The notes: generated by a model from the sequence alone, not told the origin. DNA of 64,000 nt from Ferdinandcohnia sp036965165 (GCF_036965165.1 NZ_JBALOX010000074.1:1-64000), one strand, 5' to 3'. Shown: positions 8,714-16,800, numbered from the stretch's first letter. Program-made: numbers and translations.

Positions 8714-9382
8714 TTGAAAACAGCATTTGTTAATATTCTTTTAAATATCTTGTTCTATCCCTCACCGGAAATAATGATTACCAAGGAAGAAGAAAAACAA
8801 TTTAATGATTTGTTTGAAAGCTCTTCTGAAAAAATGAATAAACTTGTTGATTACAACCTTTCATCCCCTAAATATAAGTTTCTCCATTATTTGTCGCATC
8901 ACAAGTCATTCGTTTTGCACGGCTCAAATAATAAGCAAATAGATTCCTTTGAACCTCGAGAGCAAACCTTATTTAATGGTAAAAAGACAACAGCAGTTTT
9001 TGCTACTAAAGATCCGATTTGGTCCTCTTTCTATGCCACCTTGGACAAGAAAAAAATAATTGGAGATATTAGAAATGGATCCATTTCAACTAAAAAGAAA
9101 AAGATGTTTCACTTCTACTCCTTAACAAAGCCTACACTTTTAAATGATCCGTGGATTTCAGGCATGATTTATTTATTACCAGAAGATTCTTTCTCCCATA
9201 TAGGCGGCAATGATACCATCCAATTTAATGAATGGATTAGCATGACAGCCGTAACACCAATTGTAAAAATAGAATTAGAACCAAGCGATTTTTACTTTAG
9301 AAATAAAGTGGCATCTCATCGTTCTAATGAATCTATTATTCAGTCATGGTTCTTTTACAAATTGCGAACTTTATATAAATGA
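8714..9382 (+). CDS. Uncharacterised protein with PARP/ART-like motifs
   Basis: I do not recognise the family by name. The 222-aa protein (TTG start, eight bases after AAAGGAG) has an amphipathic, helical N-terminus. It then shows three motifs in the order expected for ADP-ribosyltransferases of the PARP type: FVLHGSN (H69-G70-S71), AVFATKDPIWSSFYA (about 94-108, equivalent to the GIYFA...S..YA loop), and FNEWISMTAV (E173), which resembles the catalytic-Glu NEYIVY motif of PARPs. A beta-rich end (PIVKIELEPSDFYF) follows. It is monocistronic with no adjacent macrodomain, antitoxin or phage gene. The assignment is an inference from motif order; a cellular role cannot be stated. Confidence 0.6.
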   Translation: MKTAFVNILLNILFYPSPEIMITKEEEKQFNDLFESSSEKMNKLVDYNLSSPKYKFLHYLSHHKSFVLHGSNNKQIDSFEPREQTLFNGKKTTAVFATKDPIWSSFYATLDKKKIIGDIRNGSISTKKKKMFHFYSLTKPTLLNDPWISGMIYLLPEDSFSHIGGNDTIQFNEWISMTAVTPIVKIELEPSDFYFRNKVASHRSNESIIQSWFFYKLRTLYK

Positions 9383-9522
9383 ACTACTCACTACTAAGTT
9401 ACGAGATTCCTGTGAAAACAGTGTCACCACCAGTTATATTAACGGACTAGCTCTACCTAATAACCTTTTATAGGCAGTTGTATATGTAAATGGAGGTCGA
9501 ATCATGAAATGAGGGAAAAGAT

Positions 9523-9882
9523 ATGAATTATGACTGGTACCGATCCAATCCAATGCCTTTTCCGTACCAATAGGGTTATGGACAGATGGCCATGTTGAGA
9601 AAACATGGACATGGTGATGAGCATCATGGTTCTCATGGCAAACCAGGACATCATGGCGGTGGCCACGGCAAACCATCACATGGGCACCACGGAGGATTTC
9701 AAGGTGGGCTGCCATTCTTGGGTGGATTAGCAGGAGGTTTACTGGCAGGAACATTATTGAACCAACCTGATTATTCCCCGTATGTGTCTAGTCCAAATTA
9801 TGGCCACTATCCTGCATATACTCCAACACCATACCCACCCTATCCAAATTATTCGTACCCGCCGTATGGAAACTACTACTAA
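9523..9882 (+). pseudogene. His/Gly/Tyr/Pro-rich small protein gene broken by an in-frame TAG
   Basis: A ribosome site (GAGGGAAAAG) and ATG at 9523 open a frame starting MNYDWYRSNPMPFPYQ. TAG at 9571-9573 stops it. The same frame then continues without change for 102 more codons to TAA at 9880-9882. The downstream part is rich in His and Gly (about residues 5-40), has a hydrophobic Gly/Leu centre (GGLPFLGGLAGGLLAG) and a Pro/Tyr tail ending YPPYGNYY. That composition resembles spore-coat or surface-associated Bacillus proteins. A CAG-to-TAG change would restore a 119-aa protein. The internal ATG at 9586 has no convincing ribosome site. The break may be real inactivation or a sequencing error. 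Confidence 0.65.
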
Positions 9883-9905
9883 ATCCTACCATCAACTAAT
9901 TTAAT

Positions 9906-9940
9906 AGCCATCACTAGGAAAAATTGTGATGGCTTTTGTT
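9906..9940 (+). terminator. Terminator after the His/Gly-rich gene
   Basis: Perfect 9-bp stem AGCCATCAC / GTGATGGCT, followed by TTTTGTT. Confidence 0.75.
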
Positions 9941-10006
9941 ACGTCAGATTTTTGGCCCGGCCTTTACAGAATCGAGAACGACACTTCTTTCTCTTTAAGG
10001 GAGATA

Positions 10007-10903
10007 TTAGCCTTTGTTTTTTGTCTTCCCTTCTCCTAATGTTTCTATAAAATTTACGAAGGTCTTCACGACATTCCATTCCATGGATTCCTTATGGTAA
10101 TACATCCATGTTCTGCGTATTAATGGGTCTCCGTTTTGGTCAGTCAAATCTATTTTATATAATTCCTTCGTATCTTTAAGCATTCTGCTGGACATGATCC
10201 CATAGCCCAATCCGTTTATAACCATTTCCTTACAAGTATCAACATGGTCCACTTCTATGCTGATTAGCGGCGGCTGGGTATAGTTTTCGGCCCACCAATT
10301 ATCAATTAACGAATTTAATAAGTAATCGCCGCTATAATCAATTCTGGGGAGATGAGGCAAATCTGCCATATCAATTTCCCTACTTGACATAACTGAAATA
10401 CTTTCTTCAAATAATAAATGTTTCTTAAGTCCTTTATCGCTATAGTCGCCTCGAATAAAGCCGATATGAACATCCTTGTGGTGTATAAATTGAGTTACAT
10501 CCTTACTCCAGCCAGTAATCACTTTAAACTCCACATGGGGATATTGTTCTTTAAATAATTTTAATAGATGGGGTAGTTCATAATTGGCGAAAAATTTAGA
10601 CACACCTAATTTTAAGGTTCCTGCAACTTCATTACCTGCGTCATTATTCATATTCCGGACATGCTCTTTAATATTATTAAATTGAGCAAGGATATCATCA
10701 GCACAATGAACAAGATATTCTCCTTGTGGGGTAAAATGAACCCCTCTGCTTTCTCGTGTTACGATTTTGACACCCAATTCTTCCTGCATGTTCTTTATAC
10801 GGTTCGTTAAAGCTGGCTGGGTAATAAATAAAAGCCTTGCTGCTTTTGATATGTTCTTCTTACTATAGAGAACCTTCAGTATTTCCCAATCACGGTAGTC
10901 CAT
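10007..10903 (-). CDS. LysR-family transcriptional regulator
   Basis: This 298-aa protein has an N-terminal winged helix (residues 1-60: KNISKAARLLFITQPALTNRIK, then ELGVKIVTRESRGVHFTPQGE). A periplasmic-binding-protein-like effector domain follows from about residue 90. The length is normal for the family. No adjacent divergently transcribed enzyme gene gives away the target; the next gene upstream is a 52-aa ORF in the opposite direction. The effector is unknown. Confidence 0.85.
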   Translation of the reverse strand: MDYRDWEILKVLYSKKNISKAARLLFITQPALTNRIKNMQEELGVKIVTRESRGVHFTPQGEYLVHCADDILAQFNNIKEHVRNMNNDAGNEVAGTLKLGVSKFFANYELPHLLKLFKEQYPHVEFKVITGWSKDVTQFIHHKDVHIGFIRGDYSDKGLKKHLLFEESISVMSSREIDMADLPHLPRIDYSGDYLLNSLIDNWWAENYTQPPLISIEVDHVDTCKEMVINGLGYGIMSSRMLKDTKELYKIDLTDQNGDPLIRRTWMYYHKESMEWNVVKTFVNFIETLGEGKTKNKG

Positions 10904-11127
10904 TATTTACCTCCCAAAAAATGCCATATAAGTTTTTTTAATATCATCCTATATTTTTTTTGCATTTTATTTATTTCAATTATTGCATTATGATTGGTTT
11001 GTAGCAATTGATTATTACTTCCTTAAAACCTGATTGAGATCTTTGAACGCAAGGGTTTAAAAGGAAAATTTATAGAAGTCTCTATCTGCAGGACAAAACA
11101 AACTTATTATAGGGAGAGAAATTTTTT

Positions 11128-11286
11128 ATGTGGATTATAACTTGTTATTTAGACTCAACTATTTCTTTGTTTGAATTTAGCACTGAACAGGAAGCAAGAG
11201 AAAAACTCAAAGACATGAAAGGTCTTAAAATCCTTTCTGAAGTTGTATACTACAATGATGAATGCTTTCTGCAAGAATCAGCATAA
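11128..11286 (+). CDS. Small conserved-looking protein, 52 aa
   Basis: An ATG at 11128 lies nine bases after AGGGAGAG and opens a 52-codon frame ending TAA at 11284-11286. The protein runs MWIITCYLDSTISLFEF and continues with an acidic/basic helix (EQEAREKLKDMKG), a short strand (KILSEVVYY) and NDECFL. A strong terminator follows 32 bp later, so ribosome site, frame and terminator form a complete small transcription unit. The beta-beta-alpha-beta look suggests a compact soluble mini-protein. It lies divergent to the LysR gene. No function is known to me. Confidence 0.6.
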   Translation: MWIITCYLDSTISLFEFSTEQEAREKLKDMKGLKILSEVVYYNDECFLQESA

Positions 11287-11318
11287 ACTACCGAAATTTA
11301 ATACAATTGTTTGCATAA

Positions 11319-11360
11319 AACGAAAAGGCCAATGTTTTAAACATTGGCTTTTTCGTTACT
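11319..11360 (+). terminator. Terminator after the 52-aa gene
   Basis: A long stem, AACGAAAAGGCCAATG.. / ..CATTGGCTTTTTCGTT, is followed by ACTTTATTT. It is strong and can work on either strand. Confidence 0.8.
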
Positions 11361-11496
11361 TTATTTAAAAAAGGATATTACTAATTTCACAACTAATTGT
11401 AGTCCTACTGATTGCCTTGGTCATTATTGCACTAAACCACTTTATATTAGCTCAAACAATCCCAACTTTTTAAAGTAATTACAAATTATACAAGAG

Positions 11497-11543
11497 AGGC
11501 TTAACTATTGTCGCTTTTTTCAACGACATGAATAGTTAAGCCT
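11497..11543 (-). terminator. Probable terminator of the TerC-family gene
   Basis: A 13-bp stem, AGGCTTAACTATT / AATAGTTAAGCCT, has an internal GTCG/CGAC helper stem. It lies 12 bp after the stop. The U-tract on the minus strand is poor. Confidence 0.5.
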
Positions 11544-11554
11544 TTACATAATTA

Positions 11555-12229
11555 TTAATTATTTTGATGAGCTTGTTTTGGAAAATGTATCTTAAGTTTA
11601 CCGATAACCACAACGAAAATAGCCAATATAAGAGGCAAAATAATATGAAAGCTATGGCCGAGACCTTCAAAGAAATGGCCAATCACCTTATCACCTAAGA
11701 TCATCTCACCAGCCGTATAGCCTAGCAGTCCTGCTCCTAAAATAACGATAATAGGGAACTTTTCCATAATGGCCATTAAAAGTTGGCTTCCCCAAATGAT
11801 TAATGGAATACTAATAGCTAGTCCAATAAGAATTAGTAGCATGTTTCCATTTGCTGCACCCGCAACCGCAACAACATTATCTAAACTCATAACTAAGTCA
11901 GCAATAATAATTGTCTTGATAGCCCCCATTAAATTTGAACTTCCTTTAATATCTTCTTCTTCTTCGCCTTTTAATAGTTTAATAGCAATCCATAAAAGCA
12001 AAATACCACCAATAAAGTTCAAGTACGGAATCTGTAATAAATAAACAGCAACAAATGTTAACCCCACCCGTAGTCCTATTGCCCCAACGCTACCTAGAAC
12101 CACAGCCTTTTTCTGATATTTTGCGTCCAAATTACGGCAAGCAAGAGCTATAACAACAGCATTATCGCCACTTAAAATAATATTAATAAGAATAATTTCA
12201 AATAAACCGACAATAAACTCACTGCTCAT
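11555..12229 (-). CDS. TerC-family membrane protein (YjbE-like), probable metal exporter
   Basis: This 224-aa membrane protein has about seven helices. The two TerC signature motifs are LSGDNAVVIALA (about residues 19-30) and MSLDNVVAVAGAA (about 114-126), whose Asp-Asn pairs form the metal path. Related Bacillus TerC proteins (YceF/MeeF, YkoY/MeeY) export Mn(II) to metalate exoenzymes, so metal efflux is the likely role, by homology only. An acidic loop, KGEEEEDIKG, follows helix three. The ATG is preceded by AAAGGGGGA. I see no yybP-ykoY riboswitch in the 240 bp upstream. Confidence 0.8.
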   Translation of the reverse strand: MSSEFIVGLFEIILINIILSGDNAVVIALACRNLDAKYQKKAVVLGSVGAIGLRVGLTFVAVYLLQIPYLNFIGGILLLWIAIKLLKGEEEEDIKGSSNLMGAIKTIIIADLVMSLDNVVAVAGAANGNMLLILIGLAISIPLIIWGSQLLMAIMEKFPIIVILGAGLLGYTAGEMILGDKVIGHFFEGLGHSFHIILPLILAIFVVVIGKLKIHFPKQAHQNN

Positions 12230-12427
12230 TGAATCTTCCCCCTTTTTAAAAAATTTAGGTAACGTAATAATATTAAACTATCTTATATAATTTAGTAAAT
12301 TACTTATTTTGTTATAATTAAATTTTTTTTTCAAATGATAGTTCCTCATTTATCAGTTTGTATTTTTTGAAATTCTACTGTATCAGAATACTATTTAAAG
12401 GCAGCTTTCGAAAAGAACCACAAATAA

Positions 12428-12451
12428 GGCTGTTGATTTTACTCAACAGCC
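12428..12451 (-). terminator. Terminator of the SGNH hydrolase gene
   Basis: Perfect 9-bp stem GGCTGTTGA / TCAACAGCC on the minus strand, followed by TTATTTG. Confidence 0.6.
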
Positions 12452-12466
12452 ATAAAATGAATTAAA

Positions 12467-13225
12467 TTAATGGGATTCTAATGCATCCAATCCCATTTGA
12501 GCTAGAATTTCATGTCCAACAAGAGATGGGTGGATATCTCCAGGTATAAGGTTATTAAACGGATACAATCCGATTTCATATGCATTTGCAATTCTTACAC
12601 CTGGATAAAAATTATTTAATCCAACTAGTGATTGATTTATACCTAGAATAAGAGGATTACCATACAAGTTTATTGGGTGTGATGGACCAAGAGCATTAAA
12701 CGGATTATAAAAATTATATAGTACTATTTTCACATTGGGATTTAAACCGTATATTTTTTTTATAATTAAAGGAATATTATTATTTAAGTTAAAAGCAGCT
12801 GGTTTAATTTGCTGTTCTATTAATCCCCTTATAGCCGCCTCGTCAAGGCTTCCTCCACTCGCCACTAATGCATCTTTTATTGGCTTTAACAAATCATTAC
12901 TACCAATATTCAGTGTAATATAATCCGCCTTATTTACTGCTTGAATAAACTTTTGATCATTATTCAGTGCATTTAACAGATCTGTAGTTTTCCATCCTGG
13001 TACAGCAAGATTCCGAACACGCAAGTCAGCTTCTTTCCCGATTAAATAAGGAAATGCTTCTTTAGAGGGTTCTTCAGTACTGTCGGTAAGACCATATCCA
13101 AATGGTATGGAGTCCCCCAATGCAACTAACGATTTTTTTGCATTTTCACTCTTGGCAAATCCTGATGTTGTAAAAAATAAACTGATAACTAAAAGTAACG
13201 GCAACAGCTTTATAATTCTCTTCAA
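12467..13225 (-). CDS. Secreted SGNH/GDSL-type lipase or esterase
   Basis: This protein of about 252 aa has a classical signal peptide (basic MKRIIK, hydrophobic LLPLLLVISLFF, cleavage near SGFA). An SGNH domain follows. Block I is ALGDSIPFGYG with the catalytic Ser near residue 39, block III is NIGSND, and block V is GDIHPSLVGH with the Asp-His pair. It should act outside the cell on esters of lipids or polysaccharides. I prefer the TTG at 13225 because GAGGGAG is eight bases upstream; the GTG at 13234 lies directly on the ribosome site. It is a single-gene unit with its own terminator. Confidence 0.8.
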   Translation of the reverse strand: MKRIIKLLPLLLVISLFFTTSGFAKSENAKKSLVALGDSIPFGYGLTDSTEEPSKEAFPYLIGKEADLRVRNLAVPGWKTTDLLNALNNDQKFIQAVNKADYITLNIGSNDLLKPIKDALVASGGSLDEAAIRGLIEQQIKPAAFNLNNNIPLIIKKIYGLNPNVKIVLYNFYNPFNALGPSHPINLYGNPLILGINQSLVGLNNFYPGVRIANAYEIGLYPFNNLIPGDIHPSLVGHEILAQMGLDALESH

Positions 13226-13566
13226 CTTTTTCACTCCCTCGCCCTATTTATGTAATCAACTTCAATTATATTTAGGTAAAAAGAAGGTGTTTGTCGAACT
13301 AAAAAGTAGAATAATATTTATTTAATGCAAAAAAGCGACTAGTTGGCCAAAACAATGCTATATTTTGTAGAAATAATGGAAGAAGACTTGTTTAGTACCA
13401 GAAGAAGAATAATTAGCTACCCATAATTTTTGTGAATTTTAACCCAACGACTTCAAATATATATTCCCAAACTCTGCTGGCGTTCGTATTTCATATCTTC
13501 TTATAAAAGTTATATGAATATAGTGTCAATGTTTAATATCTACTATTACCAAAATAATGGTCCTTA

Positions 13567-13608
13567 GTGAGATAAATCACAATGCGCCAAAGTTTTTAAT
13601 GCTAACAT
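13567..13608 (+). promoter_or_regulatory. Candidate FNR-dependent promoter of the PAS gene
   Basis: AGTGA-GATAAA-TCACA at 13566-13581 matches the FNR/CRP-type palindrome TGTGA-N6-TCACA in nine of ten fixed bases. Its centre is 13573.5. A -10-like TAACAT at 13603-13608 gives a start near 13615, which is exactly -41.5 from the palindrome. This is the geometry of a class II FNR-activated promoter. The remaining ~490-bp spacer between the SGNH and PAS genes shows no ORF with a ribosome site. Confidence 0.5.
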
Positions 13609-13718
13609 TATTAATGAGGTTAGATAATTATCACCTAGAAGTAGCCTTCTTTTTTTCACTAATATTTGTTCTATTATATTCTTCTCATAAAGGGAGATTG
13701 CATAAAGGAGAGTTATAA

Positions 13719-14195
13719 ATGGCTGAAGAAAAATTGTCTGAATTAATTAGTCCTGAAGCTATCATTAATTTTGAAACTGGTGCAATTAAAGCAAGCACTT
13801 TGGATTCAATTATCAATCTTTTACCATTTGAAATGGGCTTTTGCGATGCTAACGATATTTTCCGCTGGTATTCAAATAATCCAAACCGCGTGCATGGTCG
13901 TCGTAAAGAAGCGATTGGCCGTCATGTGCTTGAGCTTCACCCAAAAGTGGCTCACCATGTTGAAAAATTGTTGAATGATTTTCATTCAGGAAAGCGTGAC
14001 GATTGGGAATTTTGGTTCCCAAAACGCTCCGGTGAAACTAGTCAAATTTACCAAAAGTTCATGGCAGTACGAGATGAAAACGGGAAATATCTTGGATGTA
14101 TGGATGTGACCGTTAATATTGACCTTTTCCAAGGAAAAGAAGGTAAGCATACCCCTGAAACTATTGACGAATTTATAGATTTTAAGCCTGAGTAA
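13719..14195 (+). CDS. PAS-domain protein (DUF438-type C-terminal PAS)
   Basis: This 158-aa single-domain protein has a PAS fold across about residues 35-140: LPFEMGFCDANDIFRWYSNNP, GRHVLELHPKVAHHVEKLLNDF, DWEFWFPKRSGETSQIYQKFMAVRDENGKYLG and CMDVTVNI. The sequence resembles the PAS domain found after DUF438 in Firmicutes. There is no HTH, kinase or cyclase part, so it would act as a small sensor or adaptor. His residues (ELHPKVAHHVE) could contact haem or another cofactor; this is speculation. The ribosome site is AAAGGAGAG. An FNR-type box upstream suggests expression when oxygen is low. Confidence 0.75.
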   Translation: MAEEKLSELISPEAIINFETGAIKASTLDSIINLLPFEMGFCDANDIFRWYSNNPNRVHGRRKEAIGRHVLELHPKVAHHVEKLLNDFHSGKRDDWEFWFPKRSGETSQIYQKFMAVRDENGKYLGCMDVTVNIDLFQGKEGKHTPETIDEFIDFKPE

Positions 14196-14300
14196 AAAAT
14201 ACCTTTTCCATATGAAAAGCCGCTGAAAGACACACTGGATTCCCAAATGTGTTTTTCTCTTATAACAGAAGTTTTGGTGGTTACTTATGCTACCATATAG

Positions 14301-14336
14301 AGCATTTCTTCTTAAAGAGGAATGCTTTTTATTTTT
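14301..14336 (+). terminator. Terminator between PAS gene and DUF4153-like gene
   Basis: AGCATTtCTTCTT / AGAGGAATGCT stem, followed by TTTTTATTTTT. The rest of the 364-bp spacer 14196-14559 shows no gene. It is very AT-rich upstream of the next ribosome site. Confidence 0.7.
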
Positions 14337-14559
14337 GCACAAATAAACACAATAACAACAAAATCTTTATAAAAATGAATAAAAGTTTATTGTTTACCGA
14401 TAAATAACATGTTAATATCTAATAAACGAGTACTCAAAGAATGTCAGCTCGAAGATATTTTAGAATACAAAAGTGACTAAAAAGTAAAAAGAGGTTGATT
14501 AATAAACATTATGAAGGAAAGTAGGACTTAATAAAACAATCATTGAGGGAGGTAAAACC

Positions 14560-15807
14560 ATGGACATAAACAATTTGATTATTAAAAATATTACTAACCC
14601 GCATGAGCTGGAGAGAATGTTTAGAAATGACCCCGAAGCCTTTAAAAAGTCATTCTTACACGCATGGGAACAAAATCCTGATTCGCAGGTTCTTGCTGTT
14701 TGGTATGAAAGATTGAATTTCAAGGAGACGGAACATACAGAAAAAGCTTCCTTGTTTCAGAAAGGTTTCTTATTCATGGGCATTTTAGCCATACTTGCCG
14801 GGATAAGCACCAGGATCATTTTCCATTATGTCGAACAGCAAGCAATTGCTCCAATAAACCTTGTTTTTGGAATTCTTCCCTTTATTGCAGTCTATTTTGT
14901 ATACAAAAATAAACCTCAAAAAAAGGTTCTTTACACACTTGCAATGTTGTTCCTAATCTCCGGGTTGTATCTTAATATGCTGCCATTAAATGAAAACGAC
15001 AGTACTATCCTTGCATATTTGCACCTTCCTATATTTTTATGGGGATTGATAGGACTTGCATTTACAGGAAATGAGTATTCAAAAGGCAGCACAAGATTAG
15101 CCTATCTTAAATTCAATTTGGAATTTTGTATACTCTACGCCAGCATGGCTATTAGCGGAATGCTTCTAGCAGGATTAACAATGCAGTTATTTAGCATTGT
15201 CGACTTGAATATAGAAGAATTCTATTTTAGAAATATCGTGTTATTTGGTGCTGCCGCTCTCGCTATTGTGGCTACCTACCTGGTATCAATGAATCTTAAA
15301 CTTGCTAAGAATATTACACCATATATAGCTAAAATTTTTAGTCCACTTGTTCTAGCTACACTGATTGTCTATCTAATAACAGTCATTTCGGTCGGAAAAA
15401 ATCCATTCTTGGATAGAAATTTCCTAATCGCATTTAACGGAATACTCCTTGGTGTCTTGGCTGTTACCATATTTTCGATTACAGAAAGCGGCACAGACGA
15501 GAAAAAGAACATCTCTGATTATATAAATTTTGCCCTAATTGTTCTTGCTCTTATCATTGACAGTGTGGCTTTATCCGCTATAGTATTCAGACTTTCTTCT
15601 TATGGAATTACGCCAAACAGACTTGCTGTTTTAGGCGTAAACATACTTATCTGGGGAAATCTAATTTGGATTATGGTCTCCTATATGCGGTTTTTACAAA
15701 ACAAAACTGGGCCTTCAACCATCCAAGATGCGGTTACTAAGTATTTGCCTGTCTACGGACTTTGGGCGGCCTTCGTTACCTTTACTTTTCCTTTCATTTT
15801 TAATTAA
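14560..15807 (+). CDS. Polytopic membrane protein (DUF4153-like)
   Basis: This 415-aa protein has a soluble N-terminus of about 65 residues (HELERMFRNDPEAFKKSFLHAWEQNPDS) followed by ten to eleven hydrophobic helices. A late segment, YGITPNRLAVLGVNILIWGNLIWI, resembles the conserved region of DUF4153-type membrane proteins, but I am not certain of the family. The ribosome site is GAGGGAGG, eight bases before the ATG. No enzyme motif is visible. It converges with rlmH across a strong bidirectional hairpin. Confidence 0.65.
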   Translation: MDINNLIIKNITNPHELERMFRNDPEAFKKSFLHAWEQNPDSQVLAVWYERLNFKETEHTEKASLFQKGFLFMGILAILAGISTRIIFHYVEQQAIAPINLVFGILPFIAVYFVYKNKPQKKVLYTLAMLFLISGLYLNMLPLNENDSTILAYLHLPIFLWGLIGLAFTGNEYSKGSTRLAYLKFNLEFCILYASMAISGMLLAGLTMQLFSIVDLNIEEFYFRNIVLFGAAALAIVATYLVSMNLKLAKNITPYIAKIFSPLVLATLIVYLITVISVGKNPFLDRNFLIAFNGILLGVLAVTIFSITESGTDEKKNISDYINFALIVLALIIDSVALSAIVFRLSSYGITPNRLAVLGVNILIWGNLIWIMVSYMRFLQNKTGPSTIQDAVTKYLPVYGLWAAFVTFTFPFIFN

Positions 15808-15851
15808 AAAGGCTCAGTTAAAATAAAAAGATGCTGATCTTTCTTATATAG

Positions 15852-15904
15852 GCCAAAATGAACAAGTTTATTATTCATAAACTTGTTCATTTTTGGCTTT
15901 TTAT
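15852..15904. terminator. Bidirectional terminator between membrane gene and rlmH
   Basis: A nearly perfect 19-bp stem, GCCAAAATGAACAAGTTTA / TAAACTTGTTCATTTTTGGC, is followed by TTTTTAT on the plus strand. It can serve both converging genes. Confidence 0.8.
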
Positions 15905-15919
15905 CTATAAAAATCTCAT

Positions 15920-16399
15920 TTACTTATGGTATGGCTCACCCCTATTAATACGAAAAGCCCGATACACCTGCTCCACCAAAATCAATCTCATTAATTGATG
16001 TGGAAAAGTCATTTTTGAAAATGACAAGGTATCATTAGCCCGCTTCATGACATCCTTGCTTAAGCCTAGTGATCCTCCGATGACGAAGGCAATTTTGCTT
16101 TTCCCGTAGGTTGCTAGGTTATCAATGTCCTCTGCTAGCTGTTCAGAAGACTTCATTTTGCCCTCAATTGCTAAAGCAATCACATGAGTGTCGTCCGATA
16201 GCTTGGCAAGAATTCGCTCTCCCTCTTTTTGTTTCACCTGCACCATTTCTGTCTCACTTAAGTTTTCCGGTGCCTTTTCGTCAGCAAGCTCCACAATTTC
16301 CACTTTGGCATAGGCTGTTAATCGTTTTAAGTATTCATTGATCCCTTGGATCAAGTATTTTTCTTTCAATTTACCAATTGTCACAATTGTGATGTTCAC
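15920..16399 (-). CDS. rlmH: 23S rRNA (pseudouridine1915-N3)-methyltransferase RlmH
   Basis: This 159-aa SPOUT methyltransferase modifies pseudouridine 1915 in helix 69 of 23S rRNA. The knotted SAM-binding region is FVIGGSLGLS, and the family C-terminus is FPHQLMRLILVEQVYRAFRINRGEPYHK. A GTG start at 16399 (VNITIVTIGKLKEKY) gives exactly the usual length and has GGGGAT upstream. A longer frame would add seven residues unlike the family. A cluster of DnaA boxes lies directly upstream, as at the orthologous B. subtilis yydA locus, so expression may respond to DnaA. Confidence 0.95.
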   Translation of the reverse strand: MNITIVTIGKLKEKYLIQGINEYLKRLTAYAKVEIVELADEKAPENLSETEMVQVKQKEGERILAKLSDDTHVIALAIEGKMKSSEQLAEDIDNLATYGKSKIAFVIGGSLGLSKDVMKRANDTLSFSKMTFPHQLMRLILVEQVYRAFRINRGEPYHK

Positions 16400-16434
16400 A
16401 CTTATCCCCACTCTGCTCACATTTTACAAACACA

Positions 16435-16477
16435 TTATCCACAGAACTTATCCACATATCCACATTTTCTATCCACA
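16435..16477. promoter_or_regulatory. DnaA-box cluster upstream of rlmH
   Basis: Two perfect TTATCCACA boxes (16435-16443 and 16448-16456) are followed by one-mismatch boxes at 16456-16464 and 16469-16477. Further one-mismatch boxes lie at 16723-16731 and 16764-16772. The B. subtilis counterpart of this site is one of the known chromosomal DnaA-box clusters. Confidence 0.75.
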
Positions 16478-16492
16478 TCTTGTATGGGAATA

Positions 16493-16648
16493 TTAGTTCC
16501 CTACAACATATACCGCCTTATTTTGACAAAATTCACAGGTTGTTGATAAGTTTTCATCCTCAATTTTCGTCATAATCGGCGCAACCTCGTGTTCATCCAC
16601 CACTATATCTAACGCTAATTCGATATGTTCTTCACAACATTTAATCAT
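16493..16648 (-). CDS. CxxH/CxxC mini-protein (YyzF-like, BA_5709 family)
   Basis: This 51-aa protein starts at ATG 16648 after a GGAGGAAG ribosome site. It begins MIKCCEEHIELALD, giving a CxxH-type pair, and has CEFCQNKAVYVV near the end, giving CxxC. Together they look like a small metal knuckle. The family is known as CxxH/CxxC proteins and is typically found between htrC and rlmH, as here. The function is not established. Confidence 0.8.
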   Translation of the reverse strand: MIKCCEEHIELALDIVVDEHEVAPIMTKIEDENLSTTCEFCQNKAVYVVGN

Positions 16649-16771
16649 TTTTACTTCCTCCATCAAATCTTACCCACAACTACTTGGGAATTATGGGTAT
16701 AACTTTTCTATAATCATTTTTTCTATCCACATGTTCTTATCTTACCCATTTTATCATATAAATTTGTCCAC

Positions 16772-16800
16772 AAAAAAGCAGGAGAATCTCCACTCTCCTG
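16772..16800 (-). terminator. Terminator of htrC
   Basis: CAGGAGA / TCTCCTG stem followed by CTTTTTTG on the minus strand, 10 bp after the htrC stop. Confidence 0.75.

Noticed and set aside
9434..9754. 106-aa minus-strand frame over the His/Gly-rich gene
   Set aside because: It is a shadow of the repetitive CAT/GGC codons on the other strand, without a ribosome site.
11375..11472. Hydrophobic 31-codon frame after the 52-aa gene's terminator
   Set aside because: It reads like one membrane helix, but an in-frame stop lies just upstream and there is no ATG, GTG or TTG start near a ribosome site.
12230..12466. Possible yybP-ykoY manganese riboswitch upstream of the TerC gene
   Set aside because: The TerC family made this worth checking, but the conserved loop motifs of that riboswitch are absent; the region is just AT-rich.
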